Positions 1 through 11,634 of a stretch of DNA of 64,000 nucleotides are shown piece by piece. Below the pieces are notes generated by a model. It made no database searches. It saw only the letters and a list, made by a program, of their open reading frames with translations, and had not been told where the DNA came from. Made by a program: the position numbers and the translations under genes. The stretch is from Paguma larvata. Taxonomy: Eukaryota; Chordata; Mammalia; Carnivora; Viverridae. Where the stretch lies: contig CM057844.1 of NCBI GenBank assembly GCA_030068075.1, positions 13,996,001-14,060,000 of the forward strand. The letters are read 5' to 3'. Positions within the stretch are counted from its first letter, which is position 1, and every line of letters starts with the position of its first letter.

Positions 1-721
1 TAAGTTTGGTGCTGAATTTCCCTTCCTACCCTGCTCTGCTTCTCAGAGCTCAGGAAACAATCCCCTAACTACTCTCATCACTACTTCATCAAGTTTCTAC
101 AAAATGAGCAAGAGTTCAAAGGGAATTTTCAACCAATTCATGCCTAAGGCAGGAAATTGAAATACCAAGTGGGATAGAAGAATGTTAGACAAACACAGGC
201 GAGGTCCGCTGGTGAGAGCCCGAGTTTTTCTCCCCGTGACCCATTTTTAGAGAACTACAAAGGGGAATAAAAGAAGGTGGTTAATTGGTCACAGGACTTG
301 TTTAGAGTCACCTCTACTTTCCTTTTCTAATTGACTGTTGGGAATAACACCCTCTTCAAGGACTGCTCTGAGGGGAAACATGCTAGGACAGGAGACCCAC
401 TGATGAAATGGCTTCAGAAGCTGAAGATCATTAATTAAGAATATTGAGAGTGAGCTTGAAAGCTTCTCGGGAACAAGTGGGAGGCACAACGTGGTATCAG
501 CTGCGACCTACACATTAGTAATTAAGCCTTGTGAAGGCTGTCAGTGCAAAGTTACAGCTCCCAGGCATTCCTCCTTGAATGAGTGAAGAGTCTCCTGAGG
601 TGACGAACTCTAACGACAGTATCATTGACTCTATAGTAGTATTTCTACCATCACTATAATACACATACCCCTGATTCCCAGGATACAGTGTCTTCCAAGC
701 ACCACTACCCAATGCTTGGAA
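1..721. other. Unassigned non-coding stretch
   Basis: No repeat family or exon was recognised. The open frames at 289-489 and 515-712 on minus are short and have no domain-like features. The stretch is probably unique intronic or intergenic sequence. Confidence 0.5.
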
Positions 722-917
722 TACTGTTTCTTAAACCTGACTGCGCATCAGATTCACCAGGAGGGCATGTCATAAATGCAGATTAAGGAGGCTCACCCTC
801 AGAGTTTCTTATTACATAGGCTTGAGGTGGGGCCAAGAATTTGCATGTCTAACAGACTCATGGATGAGGCAGATACTGCTGCTGCTGGTCTGGAGAAGAC
901 ACTTTGAGAATCACAGG
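722..917 (-). mobile_element. hAT-Charlie MITE, MER20-like
   Basis: A non-autonomous DNA transposon relic. The right half keeps the MER20-type 'gaatttgcatgtctaaca' segment and ends 'gacactttgagaatcacagg', close to the hAT-Charlie terminal 'TTTGAGAACCACTG'. The left end is a decayed copy of the same terminal inverted repeat. It carries no transposase and lies directly beside another hAT MITE. Confidence 0.75.
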
Positions 918-925
918 ACTAGAAA

Positions 926-1105
926 CAGGGGTTTGCATCACTGGTGGCACCCAACAATCACTTGGGGAATTTTTAAAAATTATATCCAAATTCTCTCCCA
1001 GACAAATTAAATCAGATCTTCTCAAGATGGGGCCTGGATGGACACCAGTATATTTTAAAAGCTCTCTATTTGATTGTAATGTGCTAGCTGGGTTGGGAAC
1101 CACTG
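926..1105 (+). mobile_element. hAT-Charlie MITE, MER5A-like
   Basis: The sequence follows the MER5A/B layout: a 'caatcacttggggaa' left arm, a central 'caaattaaatcagat' and a right terminus 'ggttgggaaccactg'. It is non-autonomous and ancient (shared among placental mammals), and is separated from the MER20-like copy by only a few bases. Confidence 0.75.
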
Positions 1106-1930
1106 CAGATCACCTTCAAATTATTTAAATTTGGAGATTACACACACTCTTACAAACCAGAAAGAGGGAGGCAGATCCGGGCATCTGCTTGATTCCACTT
1201 ACTATCAGTGGTGATATTTCACTGGTCATTTTTTCCCCCACAAACAAAAATATAATAATCCTCCTTATATCAGCAACACAAACTTTCTCATTTTTGATCT
1301 CTCTCTCTCTTGTTCTCTTTCTTCAAGAATTCGCTGAAGACTTACTAATTACATCAAGTATACACCTATGAAAACTGGTAAATTCTGTTAATCCCCTGAA
1401 AACATTACTGATAAATTTTAAAATACTTCAACAAGATGAACAGCATGTAACTATTCTTAAACATTCAAAATAATCTGACACCTTCCTTCCTTCAAACTCT
1501 TTTCTATTCCCCTCAAATTCATTTTCTTTCTTTGCAAATCAGATTCTGTGTTTCCTCTTCACCAGCTTCTAGTCTTCCCGTATTATCTCTGCCTTAATAT
1601 GAAAAGTACAAAGTTTTGAGTTATTCTTATTAACCAGTTTTATGTTGCCTGCTCCTAATTTAATAAAAAAGGGAACTAAATATTTTTCTTAGTTAGAAAA
1701 AAGAAATTAAGTCAAATTATTTTTGGTATGTATCTCCTGATTAACTCTGCCTTGGCCATTAACCCTCAACAGGAAACTTATGTCCCACCCTGAATTCCTC
1801 AAATTAAGGAAGCTTCAGGCTAAAATAAACCATGTGCACTACATCAGTACCTGCTGGTTAACGGGTGACAGTGCAGTGTACTTCCAAGTAATAAGGCTAA
1901 AGTAAAAGGAATGCATCATTCATAATCTAG
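1106..1930. other. Unassigned AT-rich stretch
   Basis: AT-rich anonymous sequence with a short (CT)n tract near 1300-1312. No exon or repeat family was recognised. Confidence 0.45.
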
Positions 1931-2138
1931 AACTGTGGCTCTGAGAAATCATTACCACTTTCAACCACCTGTCCAATCCCAATGCACAATGCCTGAAGAC
2001 ATTTAGAATTGTCACAATTGGCATCTAGTGGGGTAGAATACAGAAAAGCTGTTCAACATTCTATAATGCACAGGAGAGCCCACAACAAAGAATCATCTGG
2101 CCCACAGTGTCATTAGTGCCCAAGCAGAGAAACCCTGC
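1931..2138. mobile_element. hAT-type MITE relic
   Basis: It resembles the mammalian hAT MITE with CAGTGGTTCTCAAC termini and the internal blocks 'ggcatctagtgggtagag', 'acaatgcacagga' and 'acaacaaagaatcatctggccc'. All these blocks are visible here in mutated form, and the copy ends 'gagaaaccctg'. I am not certain of the subfamily name. The element is non-coding. Confidence 0.6.
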
Positions 2139-2953
2139 TCTAGAAATTACTATATGAAGCCAGCTGACTTCTCAGCATTTCAGAATTTATAGGGATCTGA
2201 GGCCAGCCAGGAGGAGGCAGAGAGGGGCAAATGGTCCAGAGTCAAAGAAGTACTACAAAATGCCCATCCAGAAGAGAGAGCTAAGGTTGCTGCTGCCCAT
2301 CTTGCTAACTGTATAGAAGAATGTCCTCTTCATCTTGAACTTGCCACACTTTGTCAAGAAGGGCTTTCTTAATATATAGGGCTAAAGGTTTAAATTTTCT
2401 AAAACACTTCTGTTCCATGATTCATCCTCTACCCTCCACTCAATGAAGCATTCTTCTATCACTTTTAACTTTTACCCAGGCCTAAACCAATATATGAATG
2501 AATGAATGAGAAGAAAAAAAAAAAAAAACAAACAAACAAACAAAAACAGAAAAGAAAGAATAAATGCAAGATTTTTGAACATATTTTAGAAATGGACTAT
2601 ACATCCAAAAGAGTACTTACTACCTGTTCTCCTGAGAGACTGCCATTTAACCATTTTTATTTTGGGCAATTTGCATAGGGGTCTTTGCATAGGAGGATGT
2701 GGGGTAGTGCTTAAGGACTTTACTCACATATTGTTAATATCATAATGAGATCATGACTATTAGATGTCTGTCCTGTGACTACTGAATTCCTAGAAAAATT
2801 ACATTGCTCAACAGCACTCTAGGTATCAAACTGATCCAGCTTAAAAAGATCAACATTATGTGTTTAGATCTTAATAACCAAACAAATATGATAGGTAGCT
2901 TTTCTTTGTGATAGTCTTCAGATTTAAATGCCAAATAGCTACTTAATGGGTTA
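2139..2953. other. Unassigned stretch with A-rich simple repeat
   Basis: Anonymous sequence. It includes an A14 run followed by (CAAA)n at about 2514-2546, which could be an orphan retroposon tail, although no element body is visible upstream. Confidence 0.4.
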
Positions 2954-2971
2954 CTGAAAAATCTAAATTTT

Positions 2972-3150
2972 ATTTTTATAAAGTTTATTTGTTTATTTTG
3001 AGAGACAGCATGAGCAGGGGAAGGGCAGAGAGAGGGAAAGAATCTTAAGCAGGCTCTGCACTCACAGTGCAGGGCTCAAATTCATGAAACTGTGCGATCA
3101 TGACCTGTGCTAAAATCAAGAGTCTAACGGACTGAGCCACCCAGGCACTC
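2972..3150 (-). mobile_element. CAN-type tRNA-derived SINE (felid SINEC)
   Basis: Reverse-oriented copy: a T-rich tail and GAGAGA body on the left, and 'actgagccacccaggcactc' (the head, reversed) on the right. It is flanked by an imperfect 18-bp target-site duplication (2954-2971 and 3151-3168, two mismatches), which indicates L1-mediated insertion. The body is diverged and shortened, so the copy is older than most in this window. Confidence 0.9.
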
Positions 3151-3168
3151 CTGAAAAGTTTAAATTTT

Positions 3169-4800
3169 AAAAGGGGTTATACTAAGGACATGCTTAAATG
3201 CCTCACAAAATAGGATTTCCATTCTTGGTGTTCACAACAGGGTTCCTTTAAATAACAGCAAAGTCCCCTTAGTTCACCCAAGTACTTACCTTCGACTGGG
3301 GAGGGAAAGAGAGATTGTCACTCAAAGATCCGAGAAGAATAAGCACCAGTTGGATAATAGGAACTGTCCTCTGGTCATGACATAAACCGTCACAGTAATC
3401 CCATATTCTCATTGCCCCTTCCCAATGGAGTTGTTTTAATATATTCTTAAGTTTTACCATGTAATATAAACTCATCTCTAAATTATACATTTTGTAAATA
3501 TGTCACCAAGAAAAGCTAAAAAGCCCCTACTGAATATGAATTGTTTACCCCAGGCCTATAATGTTCTGTGCCCTAATGCTTCAAAGATATTAGATACTAA
3601 AATTTTATTAAAACCATGTTCCTTGCATTTGCTGCCATTATTGATGATGCAAATTCACACATGTGTTAGCTAATGAAGCAGTCAGACAGAGTTTCATAGG
3701 CAGAGAAGAGGCTGAAAGAAATCTTTTTTGCCAAACAGAAAATGACTCAGCTGTGGAAAATGATATGGATATCTAAGGTAGTCCCCACAAGCCAAAACTG
3801 TAAATAAGGTTAGACCCTCACATGGTTTCATGGTCTGAGTATATGTTACAACATTTCAAATCAAACACTCATTTCATTTTAGGGGTTCATGCCAGCTGGC
3901 AAAGCAGAACCGACCAAAAGTGAAAAAGGAGCTTGAATTCTCTTTCTCTGTAAACTCATTACATTTGTAGCAGGAGCCCCTTACCAGAAGAGGGCAATGG
4001 TGGCCCAGCTGGCATTAGGTAATGCTGTGGCAGTTACCTGCAATCTAGGGAAACTCTGCCTAGGGAGTCAGATCTCAGGAAATGGCCCAGGGACTGTTGG
4101 CTTCTAAGTACCATGCATCCAAAGACCAGGCCCTTGCCTTTCCTTTTTCTGGAATGAATTAATAGGTGGCTGCAAGACCCAATCATTCCAATATTTCCAA
4201 CCGATGATGTAGAACCGCTGCTCACTGCAACCCAATCAATGTATTTTAAAGTTATCCTCTCTCCCTGGTCATACCAGCCATGAAAATCTTCCCATTCCCA
4301 AACTAGAAGGTCCTTTAAAGATCTCCAAGTAGAGATTATTATATAAATAGAAGGCCATGAATTATAGACACCCTAAGAGCCATTCTAAATTCAGATGCAC
4401 TTGTAGTAAGTACCCTAGCTTTTCAGACCCCTTGGGTGGAGTCTCAATTCTGCTAGCTTTTTCTCCCTGCCTCACCAGTGTTTCCAAGTTCATCTTCTCA
4501 AGAACTTTTCCAGCTTAGGGTATTCAGGCTTTTCTAAACAAAGCATTCTCTAACCTCCTCTCCCTTATAATCCACTTTGCAGGCTTACTAAGTGTTTGCT
4601 TTTTAAACACATCTACCGCTAACAAAGGAAAGGATTTGTTTTTGATTAATAAAATTTCCGGGGCATAAGCAGGTAATGAATAAATGGGAGGGGTTGGGGG
4701 TACTTTTAAGAGGGGTGAGGCATGAGCCCATGCAACCCTGGTTGAGTTGCATTATCATCTCCTACTTCGGGAACTCATAAATCAAAGAATGAAGGCTCTT
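3169..4800. other. Mostly unassigned stretch (holds the candidate microexon)
   Basis: No repeat family was recognised. Besides the candidate microexon at 3290-3295, a second minus-strand donor-like site lies at about 4037 ('gattgcag/gtaact'), but it lacks a convincing acceptor. Confidence 0.45.
3290..3295 (-). other. Candidate 6-nt microexon (minus strand)
   Basis: On the minus strand a long pyrimidine tract ending 'ctctctttccctccccag' is followed by only TCGAAG and then by a near-perfect donor 'gtaagtac'. The six bases would add Ser-Lys in frame. The acceptor is the strongest I noticed in the window. No host gene was identified and flanking exons were not found. Strong donors occur here at about chance rate, so this may be a coincidence. 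An alternative is that the donor belongs to a longer exon with an acceptor further upstream. Confidence 0.2.
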
Positions 4801-4804
4801 AAGT

Positions 4805-5840
4805 TTGTATCTTGACTTCTCAATCCATCTTAAACTATACATTCTCCCCAGATCTGCTTCTTTTCTCTGTTTTGGCTCAGGTAGCAGCATCCAACATCTG
4901 TCCAGTTCTGAGACCCTGTCACCTTCCTTTCCTCAGCAGCCACACGCAACACACATACTGTGTTCTATCCCCATTCCCCACCATTCTGGCCTCCAGTCCA
5001 AGCCACCACCTCCTCCTGCCTGGCCCTTAATGGCACCAGTCTCCCGTGATCCCCTAAGTCAGCTCGCCTTCGATCTGTTACCAGCCTGTTGCCAGAAAGA
5101 TCAAGTCTTGCCCGCCTCCACCCCTCCACTCAAGCTGAAAACCTTTGGAGAAGCCTTCAGCTCTCTGGAGAAAAAAGACTAAATTCCTTATGGTGGCTTA
5201 GAAGAGGCTGACCATACATCCTAGTATTCGCGAGTCAGTCTTATGTTATGCCCTAGTGTCCAAACATAGGACCCCTCCTCCTATGTCCTGATTTCCATAA
5301 TAGTCCATATATATGGTCTCTTTAGCTACAAGTCTCTGTGAGGTCGGGCTCCTGCCAGCTTCTCCAGCCTCATGTCAGTCTACTGTCCCTGCACTCATTG
5401 CTGGCCTTCATTCATTTAATTTTTATGTACTGAACATACACCAGACATTTGCCCTGTGCCAGGAGCTGAACGCAGAACAGAGAACAAGAGACAGGACCTT
5501 GGCTCTGCTGGAAGGCCCTGCCCCACCCTGTGGGCACCTACATCCTTCTGGGCTCCCACTTGGGCTTCCTTCAACTTTGGCTCAATGCCTCTTCCTCCTG
5601 GAAACCTCCTGAGGGCTCCAGACCAGGAGTCCCACCCTTTACCTTGCCAACAGCATAATGTGCCTCTCTTGGAAACAATGCTTCAAGACTACAATTTTTC
5701 CTGCTTGTATGTGATTGGTCTGACTACCAGATTCTCACAAGAGATGATGAAGTTTGCATCTATTTTTCTAATCATTAAAGCACCAGTACTTAGCAGTGCC
5801 TGGCCCATAGAAGGTGTTCATGAGTGCACTGCAGGAAGGA
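4805..5840 (+). mobile_element. L2 LINE relic, plus orientation
   Basis: Eroded LINE-2 sequence. It contains L2-like blocks such as 'gcctccagtccaagccacc', the 'ccagcctgttgccagaaagatc' region and 'cctccactcaagctgaaaacc', and ends near 'cagtgcctggcccatagaaggtg', the usual L2 3' motif. A reversed L2-end-like fragment may interrupt it near 5395-5510. The open frames here (for example 4805-5182 and 5456-5881) are remnants or chance frames of the repeat and not genes. Confidence 0.6.
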
Positions 5841-6984
5841 AGGAAGGAGGCATAGAGTGTACTCCCTCAACTCTGGGCTAGCTATCCTTCCTGGATCCCA
5901 GCATGGCCCTGATGGTGCCTAGAGTCTTAAAAATCCTCTCCTGATGTCAGGTTCTGGCCCTGTTCACCCAACACTCCTAGGCTCAGGGTTCTGGCAGGGA
6001 GCAGAAGCCCTCCACCCCCTCCTCATCATCACCTCTCAGTTGAGATGCACTCTGTGCTCAGCACAAAGACTCTCACTTCCAGAAAAGGGCTGGAGGAAGG
6101 TCTACCTGGCAAACTGTAGCCAAAGGAGGAAACTGAGCCAAAAATACATCAAAAACAGGTATTCTGACATACCATCTTTTTTAGGTTTTTGAAATATTGA
6201 AGTTTCTTCTCCCTCTTGACAAAAAAATATTGTTTATGGCTTACAAAATTCCATTCTTTTTCATCAACTTCTACTGATGACAGATTAAAATCTCTGAGTA
6301 CAAATTTCAGCTTGGGTATAGCCCACCCACCTTGGCAGGGGTACTAAAAGGATGTGAATCCCTATTCAAAACATTAGTTATTTTCACAATATGCCACCAA
6401 GGGGGGTGGCATTAGATGGGGACTGGAGACGGAATGTATTTTATGAAAGAACCACCCAGCATCTTAGCCATGAGAGGAGGCCAGGAGGTTGAAGATACCA
6501 TTGTCACACCCTCCACAAGGGGACCCCTTCCCTCCCTCCTGTCACCTTCCCAGAGGACTCTCCGGTGCACTCACACGGTGAGGGCACTGACATCGATCAA
6601 ACTAAATACAGATAAAAGTTCTAATATTTCTTCCACAGCACAGTGGATTACTGAACTGCACCCTCACGGTGGCAGATGCACACATAACTTTGGAGACCAC
6701 TGCAGTCAACCAGAGAAACATCTGGATGACTCCAAGAAGACCAGGAGTTACTTAAAAGGCAAAGCCCTGCCAGCAAATGCAACCCAAACAATGTCAAAGA
6801 TGCAATGTCAGAAACTGTTAACTGGCAGCAATGAGAATTAAATGGGACCAAAGGAGGGTATTTATAATGATAGAGGATAAAAGCTATCAAGAAATTAAAA
6901 CTATTCTGAGAATCCAAATGAGAGCATACAAATCCTGGTGGAAAAGCTATAAAACCTGTTCCTCTAAAATGTGACATGTGTGTC
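5841..6984. other. Unassigned stretch
   Basis: Anonymous sequence including a 141-codon plus frame at 6416-6841. That frame has no recognisable domain, signal peptide or codon pattern, so I treat it as chance. Confidence 0.4.
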
Positions 6985-7342
6985 CATCCCAAAGCCTCTT
7001 CCTGTGGTTCCCCCCACTAGAACTCACTCCTACCAGACCCCTGGGGAGGCACCTTCCTCTTTTACTTGGCTATTTAACTGGAATGCACCTCCCCAGAGAG
7101 GCTCTCTGACCATCCTATTTATACTGGAGCCACCTCCAGTCACTTGGCATCAAATTACCAGGTTTTATTTTCTTCATTACACATCTCGGTATCTGAAATT
7201 ATCTTGTGTCTTTCATTGTGCAGTGTCTGTCTTCCCCCAACTGAAATGTCAACTCCGTAAGACCATGAACTTCTCAATCTTATTCACCTGAGAACCACTC
7301 TAGTACATGGGAAGGAAGTGATAAATATTTATTGAATAAATA
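6985..7342 (+). mobile_element. L2 LINE 3' end relic
   Basis: Matches the L2 3' region. It has 'agaggctctctgaccatcc' (family: GTGAGGCCTTCCCTGACCACC), then 'cccaactgaaatgtcaactcc', and ends 'gataaatatttattgaataa', the L2 terminal motif. The copy is ancient and inactive. Confidence 0.75.
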
Positions 7343-8972
7343 AAATGTTTGAAAACAGCAAAAGCAATAGAAGAGTCGTAGAAGACTGAATCCATTTCTT
7401 TCAGCCCATGTCAAACCAGGGAGGCAAAACTAAGACAAAAGAGGACATATAATATATAATGGTGAACGGCAAGATATGTATCAAATCATGTACAATAAAA
7501 GCAGAGAATACACAGTTTTTCAAGCATTAATGAAATGGTTTCTGCAACTATTAGTCTAAACTTCCAATTTCTCAAATGAATCTGAACTTCACTGAAAAGG
7601 CAGAGCAGGTGGGAGTCAGGGTTTGATCCCAAAGCAAGATATAGCAGCTGAGGTATAAGAAGTCTGATCCCAGAAAATGGGTCAACACCACAAGATACTG
7701 GACTACTGACCAATATCTGTCTACTAGGACCCTCCATCCTCATTTCACACTGCTTAGGGGATCTCCATGTACAGTCTAAGCAGGAAGATATGTTATAACC
7801 TGATTACCCAGGAATAAATCTCAATATGTATTAATAGAGGAATCTACAAATACATGCTCCTTAAGGCACCGACGTACTCACTATTAGAAACATCTCAGTA
7901 TGTATCTAATATGATAAACTGTTCACATCAGGGTTTTGTCATCTCTATTTTTTACATACAATTCAACTGCAATACTGGTTCTGTTGAAAAGTATTAGTAA
8001 TCATTTCTTATTTGTCACCTTAAAATCACTTTAGGGACTAAAATCTCCCTTTAAAAAATTTGTTTCAACACCAAAATTCATTATTTTCTCTTTATAATCA
8101 AACCAGTTTTTGAAGCATAATGGAAAAAAGCCTACAACCTCTATACCAAACCCTCATGCTCATGCCATAAATAATTTATAGAAAGATGGTTGCTTCTCAG
8201 AGGCAGGCTCGAATTCCCATTTTAATCAAAACTGATTTTGAAATCTATTTCTCGATTTACATGTGGTCAGGGAGATTCTCCCCACGTGAGCTCTCTGACT
8301 GCTTTGTGGAAATGGGCACTCTTCCCGAACTCCTAAAACTGTGGAACGTTATTAACCACTGGTAATCATGTTCTTCTACACTCTAATGCTCTTAATTTCA
8401 TCAGAGGTTAACGTCATGGCGGCAGCTTCAGAAGGAAATCAAAAGCGCAAAGCCACAAAACACCAATGGTACCATGTTCACTGATAGTTCCAAATGTGCA
8501 AACGGACCTCACAAAGGAAAAGTCTCAAAGATTCACTGAATACCCTAAACATACAAACTCATACCAGAAACATAGACTAACCAATAAACGACAGTACCAA
8601 CCGGTACAGTAGTATGCTTCAAAACCCCAAACCCGTATCTCTGAGACTGCTTTGCCTAACTCTGGGGCAAGTAACATAAGAAACCCTTTTTATGCTATTT
8701 TTATTTCAACAAATAGCCTTTGGTTTATCCCTCTGCAAAGTTTCTTTTAGGATTTTTTTTGTCTTTACTACAAAGTAGAATTCCCTTCAATATTAACTAG
8801 AGTGTCAGTCTGTTCGTAACTGGGTCCCAGTATGGATTCCCACAACTTCTGATAAGCACTAAGCTCTACAGCTGAGTACTGGCTAGGCACCCGAAGCAAC
8901 GGCAGAGAACCAGAATCGTCATAGTGCCAACTCCTCTGGTTGACTCCCAAGTCCTGTCCCATAGGTGGGAGC

Positions 8973-9058
8973 TCTGTGTGTTGCACATGGTCTTGGACTT
9001 CTCCATCAGTGGGGATCAGTGGTGAGCTGCACATGCTCTTGGACTTTCCATCAGTGGA
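8973..9058. repeat. Imperfect tandem duplication, about 46-bp unit
   Basis: The block 'gcacatggtcttggacttc' at 8983 recurs as 'gcacatgctcttggacttt' at 9029, each followed by 'ccatcagtgg'. The period is 46 bp with several differences, so the duplication is not recent. Confidence 0.75.
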
Positions 9059-9226
9059 GAAATGAAACAACTGCCAAATGAATCTCTTCTGAGGGCAGAG
9101 ACTGGAAAGGCTTCCCGCACTCATGAAATTCTCCTGGCATCAAGCATAATGTTACTTTGGTTTAAGTCAGCTTCTATCCAGGTGGACTAGAATTGCAAAG
9201 CATATTTCACATGATAACAATTATAG

Positions 9227-9263
9227 AACAGGATCCTTGAATGCTTGAACAGGGTCCTTGAAT
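9227..9263. repeat. Short tandem duplication, 21-bp period
   Basis: 'gaacaggatccttgaatgctt' at 9227 is followed directly by 'gaacagggtccttgaattt'. The copies differ at one base over the first 16 positions. Confidence 0.7.
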
Positions 9264-9969
9264 TTTCAGTGATTTTGGTGTTTCTTCTTTCTTAGTGATA
9301 TAAAATTCTAACAAAACTAGTATTATAAAAAAAAGTGAGTGATGAGAATGACTTTTCAACAACAAGCCATTTATTTTATTTTCTCCTACAACAAGGTTAA
9401 AGAACAAAATATATGATCAAATTATAAAAATTACTCCTATCACCATGGGAGGGAAATTCCATCCACGTACTCTACCTAAAACTGGACTTGTAACAAAATG
9501 AAATGAAATCTGAATCCACTTTTTGTTAGATACCATCCTAAACTTATTATTACAAACCAAGTAGACTCAGAAAATAATCTGAACAATCACTGACGGACAC
9601 CATGTATTCTCCTTGCACAGATCAAAATGAAATATAAATATCACCATGTCTGTAAGTCATGTACATAAAGGAAAGCTCCGAGTGTCTCTGACAGCCTCCT
9701 AACTTTGAGTTGGGCTGCATTTAGTCACATAGTTTGAGGATATCTGAGATGTTTGCATCCACATTTAGAAGGAAAATCTCAAAATGCAAAAACAGCAAAC
9801 ATGACCAAACATGTCTTCATGTGGACCCAAGGATGTCGTTTTCTGGGTCTTCAAATGTGGGACTGACAAGTCTAGGCCTTCCTCCCTTGTCCAGATACAT
9901 AAGGAGAAATGTCTAAGGCTCACTCCCAAGACCTGTGCCTTGTACAATAACACATATTCCTAGGAATGT

Positions 9970-10009
9970 AAAGAAAGGAAAAGGAAAGAAAAGAAAAGAA
10001 AGAGAAAAA
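9970..10009. repeat. Homopurine (GA-rich) tract, 40 bp
   Basis: Forty consecutive purines made of AAAG/AAAAG units. Such homopurine-homopyrimidine DNA can adopt triplex structure, but nothing here shows a function. Confidence 0.8.
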
Positions 10010-10460
10010 TCTACAAATACAGCAATGCCAATGAAGCTTAAGGCCTCAAGCCCTTTAACTCTCCTACGTAACCTAAGTAAAATTATTTTCTACTTCATAA
10101 ATGTTAGCTGGTACATTTGTTATTACTCACGAGTATCAGATGAAGAGGAAAAAGGAGGGGCAAGAGGATGAGTGACTATGGAAGGTACAAATCCCACTTG
10201 AATAATTTAATCACACCATGAAAATTAATTACATTATAAAAATGTTTGTCAAACTAATTCCATGTTCCCATGAAGGGTCCAGTTCTTGTAATAAGCAGGA
10301 AGCTTTTAAAAATTGGCTTGATGCTCTTTTGTTTTGGTATAACTTTAAACTTCAGAAAAACTGCGAGAACAGTACAATGTCAGAAAATTCCTTAATAACA
10401 CATTTTGAATTCTCTTCTATTAAAAAGAACTATTTTTAATTAGCTTCAAAAGTTAAAAAT

Positions 10461-10654
10461 AGGGGTGCCTGGGTGGCTCAGTTGGTTAAGCATCTGATTC
10501 TTGATGTCCGCTCAGGTCATGATCTCACAGTTTGTGAGTTCGAGCCCTGCATCTGCGCTGTCAGCACAGAGCCTGCTTGGGACTCTCTGTCTCCCTCTCT
10601 CTCTGCCCCTCCTCTGCTCTCACTCTCTCAAAATAAATAAACAGATCATTTTTA
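10461..10654 (+). mobile_element. CAN-type tRNA-derived SINE (felid SINEC)
   Basis: Full-length copy: head 'aggggtgcctgggtggctca', B-box-like 'gagttcgagccc', CT body and A-rich tail. It is flanked by a perfect 13-bp duplication 'aaaagttaaaaat' (10448-10460 and 10655-10667). The internal A and B boxes are the family's RNA polymerase III promoter. Confidence 0.95.
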
Positions 10655-10758
10655 AAAAGTTAAAAATAAAATCAATTCTACTTTTATCTGATAAATGGTT
10701 GTATAATACCCATAATGATCAATTACTTGGGGAAGGCAGAACCACTAGGTCTGTCAAC

Positions 10759-10780
10759 GTTGTTGTTGTTGTTGTTGTTT
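10759..10780. repeat. (GTT)n microsatellite
   Basis: About seven uninterrupted GTT/TTG units in otherwise unassigned sequence. Confidence 0.9.
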
Positions 10781-11303
10781 TAATTGGAACATGCAAGAAA
10801 GAGGATGACATCTGTGATCCACTCCAAGAAGTGCACAGATAAGGTCGGCTGGCTGTTATGTGCAATTAGAGAGACACCAGCTGTCCCTCCACCCTTTTCT
10901 ACCCCAAATGAAAATGCAAAATGAAATCCCAAAGAAAAGGCATAATTATACTAATGGATAACCTTAAATGTGTGTCAGTGCTTTGTTTCCCCCCAGAAAA
11001 CAAATCACTGACAAACTCAGGTCCTTTATTCATGGTAACAACTTGTCTAAAACACACCACACTATAAAGAAACCTTGGATTAGAACCTCTAGTAGAGGTG
11101 ATAATTTTAGATTTGTAAGTCATTCTTCCTTATTAACTGAGTCCAAGAGAGCCTTACAAGAACACCCTAAAGAAATAAGTTTCGCGTGCGAGCAAGTATC
11201 CTAAAACAATGGAAAGCGACAAAGCATTTCCAAAGCCTGAAGGGTACTTTCCATTTGCCTTGTTAAAAACATCTTCCTTGGGAATAGAATAAATTTTTAT
11301 GGC
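10781..11303. other. Unassigned stretch
   Basis: Anonymous sequence between two SINE insertions. No exon or repeat family was recognised. Confidence 0.4.
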
Positions 11304-11319
11304 AAGAAGTAACAGGGCT

Positions 11320-11618
11320 TGATTCTCTCTCTCTCTCTCCCTCCTCTCTTTCTGCTCCTCCCTGACTTGTTCTCTCTCTCTCTCTCTCTCAAAATAAATA
11401 AATAAACTTAAAAGGGGGGGGGGGGCGGCACCTACGTGGCTCAGGAGGTTAAGCATCAGACTTCAGCTCCAGTCATGATGCTGTGGTTCATGGGTTCAAG
11501 CCTTGTATCAGGCTGTGCTGACAGTGAGGAGCCTGCTTAGGATTCTCTCCTCTGCCCCCACCCCTCCTCAACTCACACTTTCTCTCTCAAAAGTAAATAA
11601 GCTTAAAAAAAAAAAAAA
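11320..11618 (+). mobile_element. Two-unit SINE insertion inside one target-site duplication
   Basis: The left unit (11320 to about 11411) is only the 3' CT body and AAATAAA tail of a felid SINE. After a G-run, the right unit (about 11412-11618) is a full copy with head 'cacctacgtggctcagg'. A 16-bp duplication with one mismatch flanks the pair: 'aagaagtaacagggct' at 11304-11319 and 'aagaagcaacagggct' at 11619-11634. The pair is either a dimer retroposed as one unit, or a second SINE that landed in the A-tail of the first. Confidence 0.85.
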
Positions 11619-11634
11619 AAGAAGCAACAGGGCT

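Larger units (their letters stand above)
7343..10447. other. Mostly unassigned 3.1-kb stretch
   Basis: No SINE, LINE or LTR was recognised. It holds a short tandem duplication near 8983, another near 9227, and a homopurine tract at 9970-10009. A 118-codon minus frame at 8768-9124 spans the duplication near 8983. It has no recognisable domain. Confidence 0.45.

Noticed and set aside
5456..5881. 141-codon plus frame
   Set aside because: It lies in an L2 relic and translates a non-coding or degenerate part of it.
6416..6841. 141-codon plus frame
   Set aside because: No recognisable domain or splice context. It overlaps a minus frame of similar length.
10461..10654. tRNA gene
   Set aside because: The tRNA-like A and B boxes belong to the SINE head. 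The copy does not fold as a mature tRNA and has a SINE body and tail.
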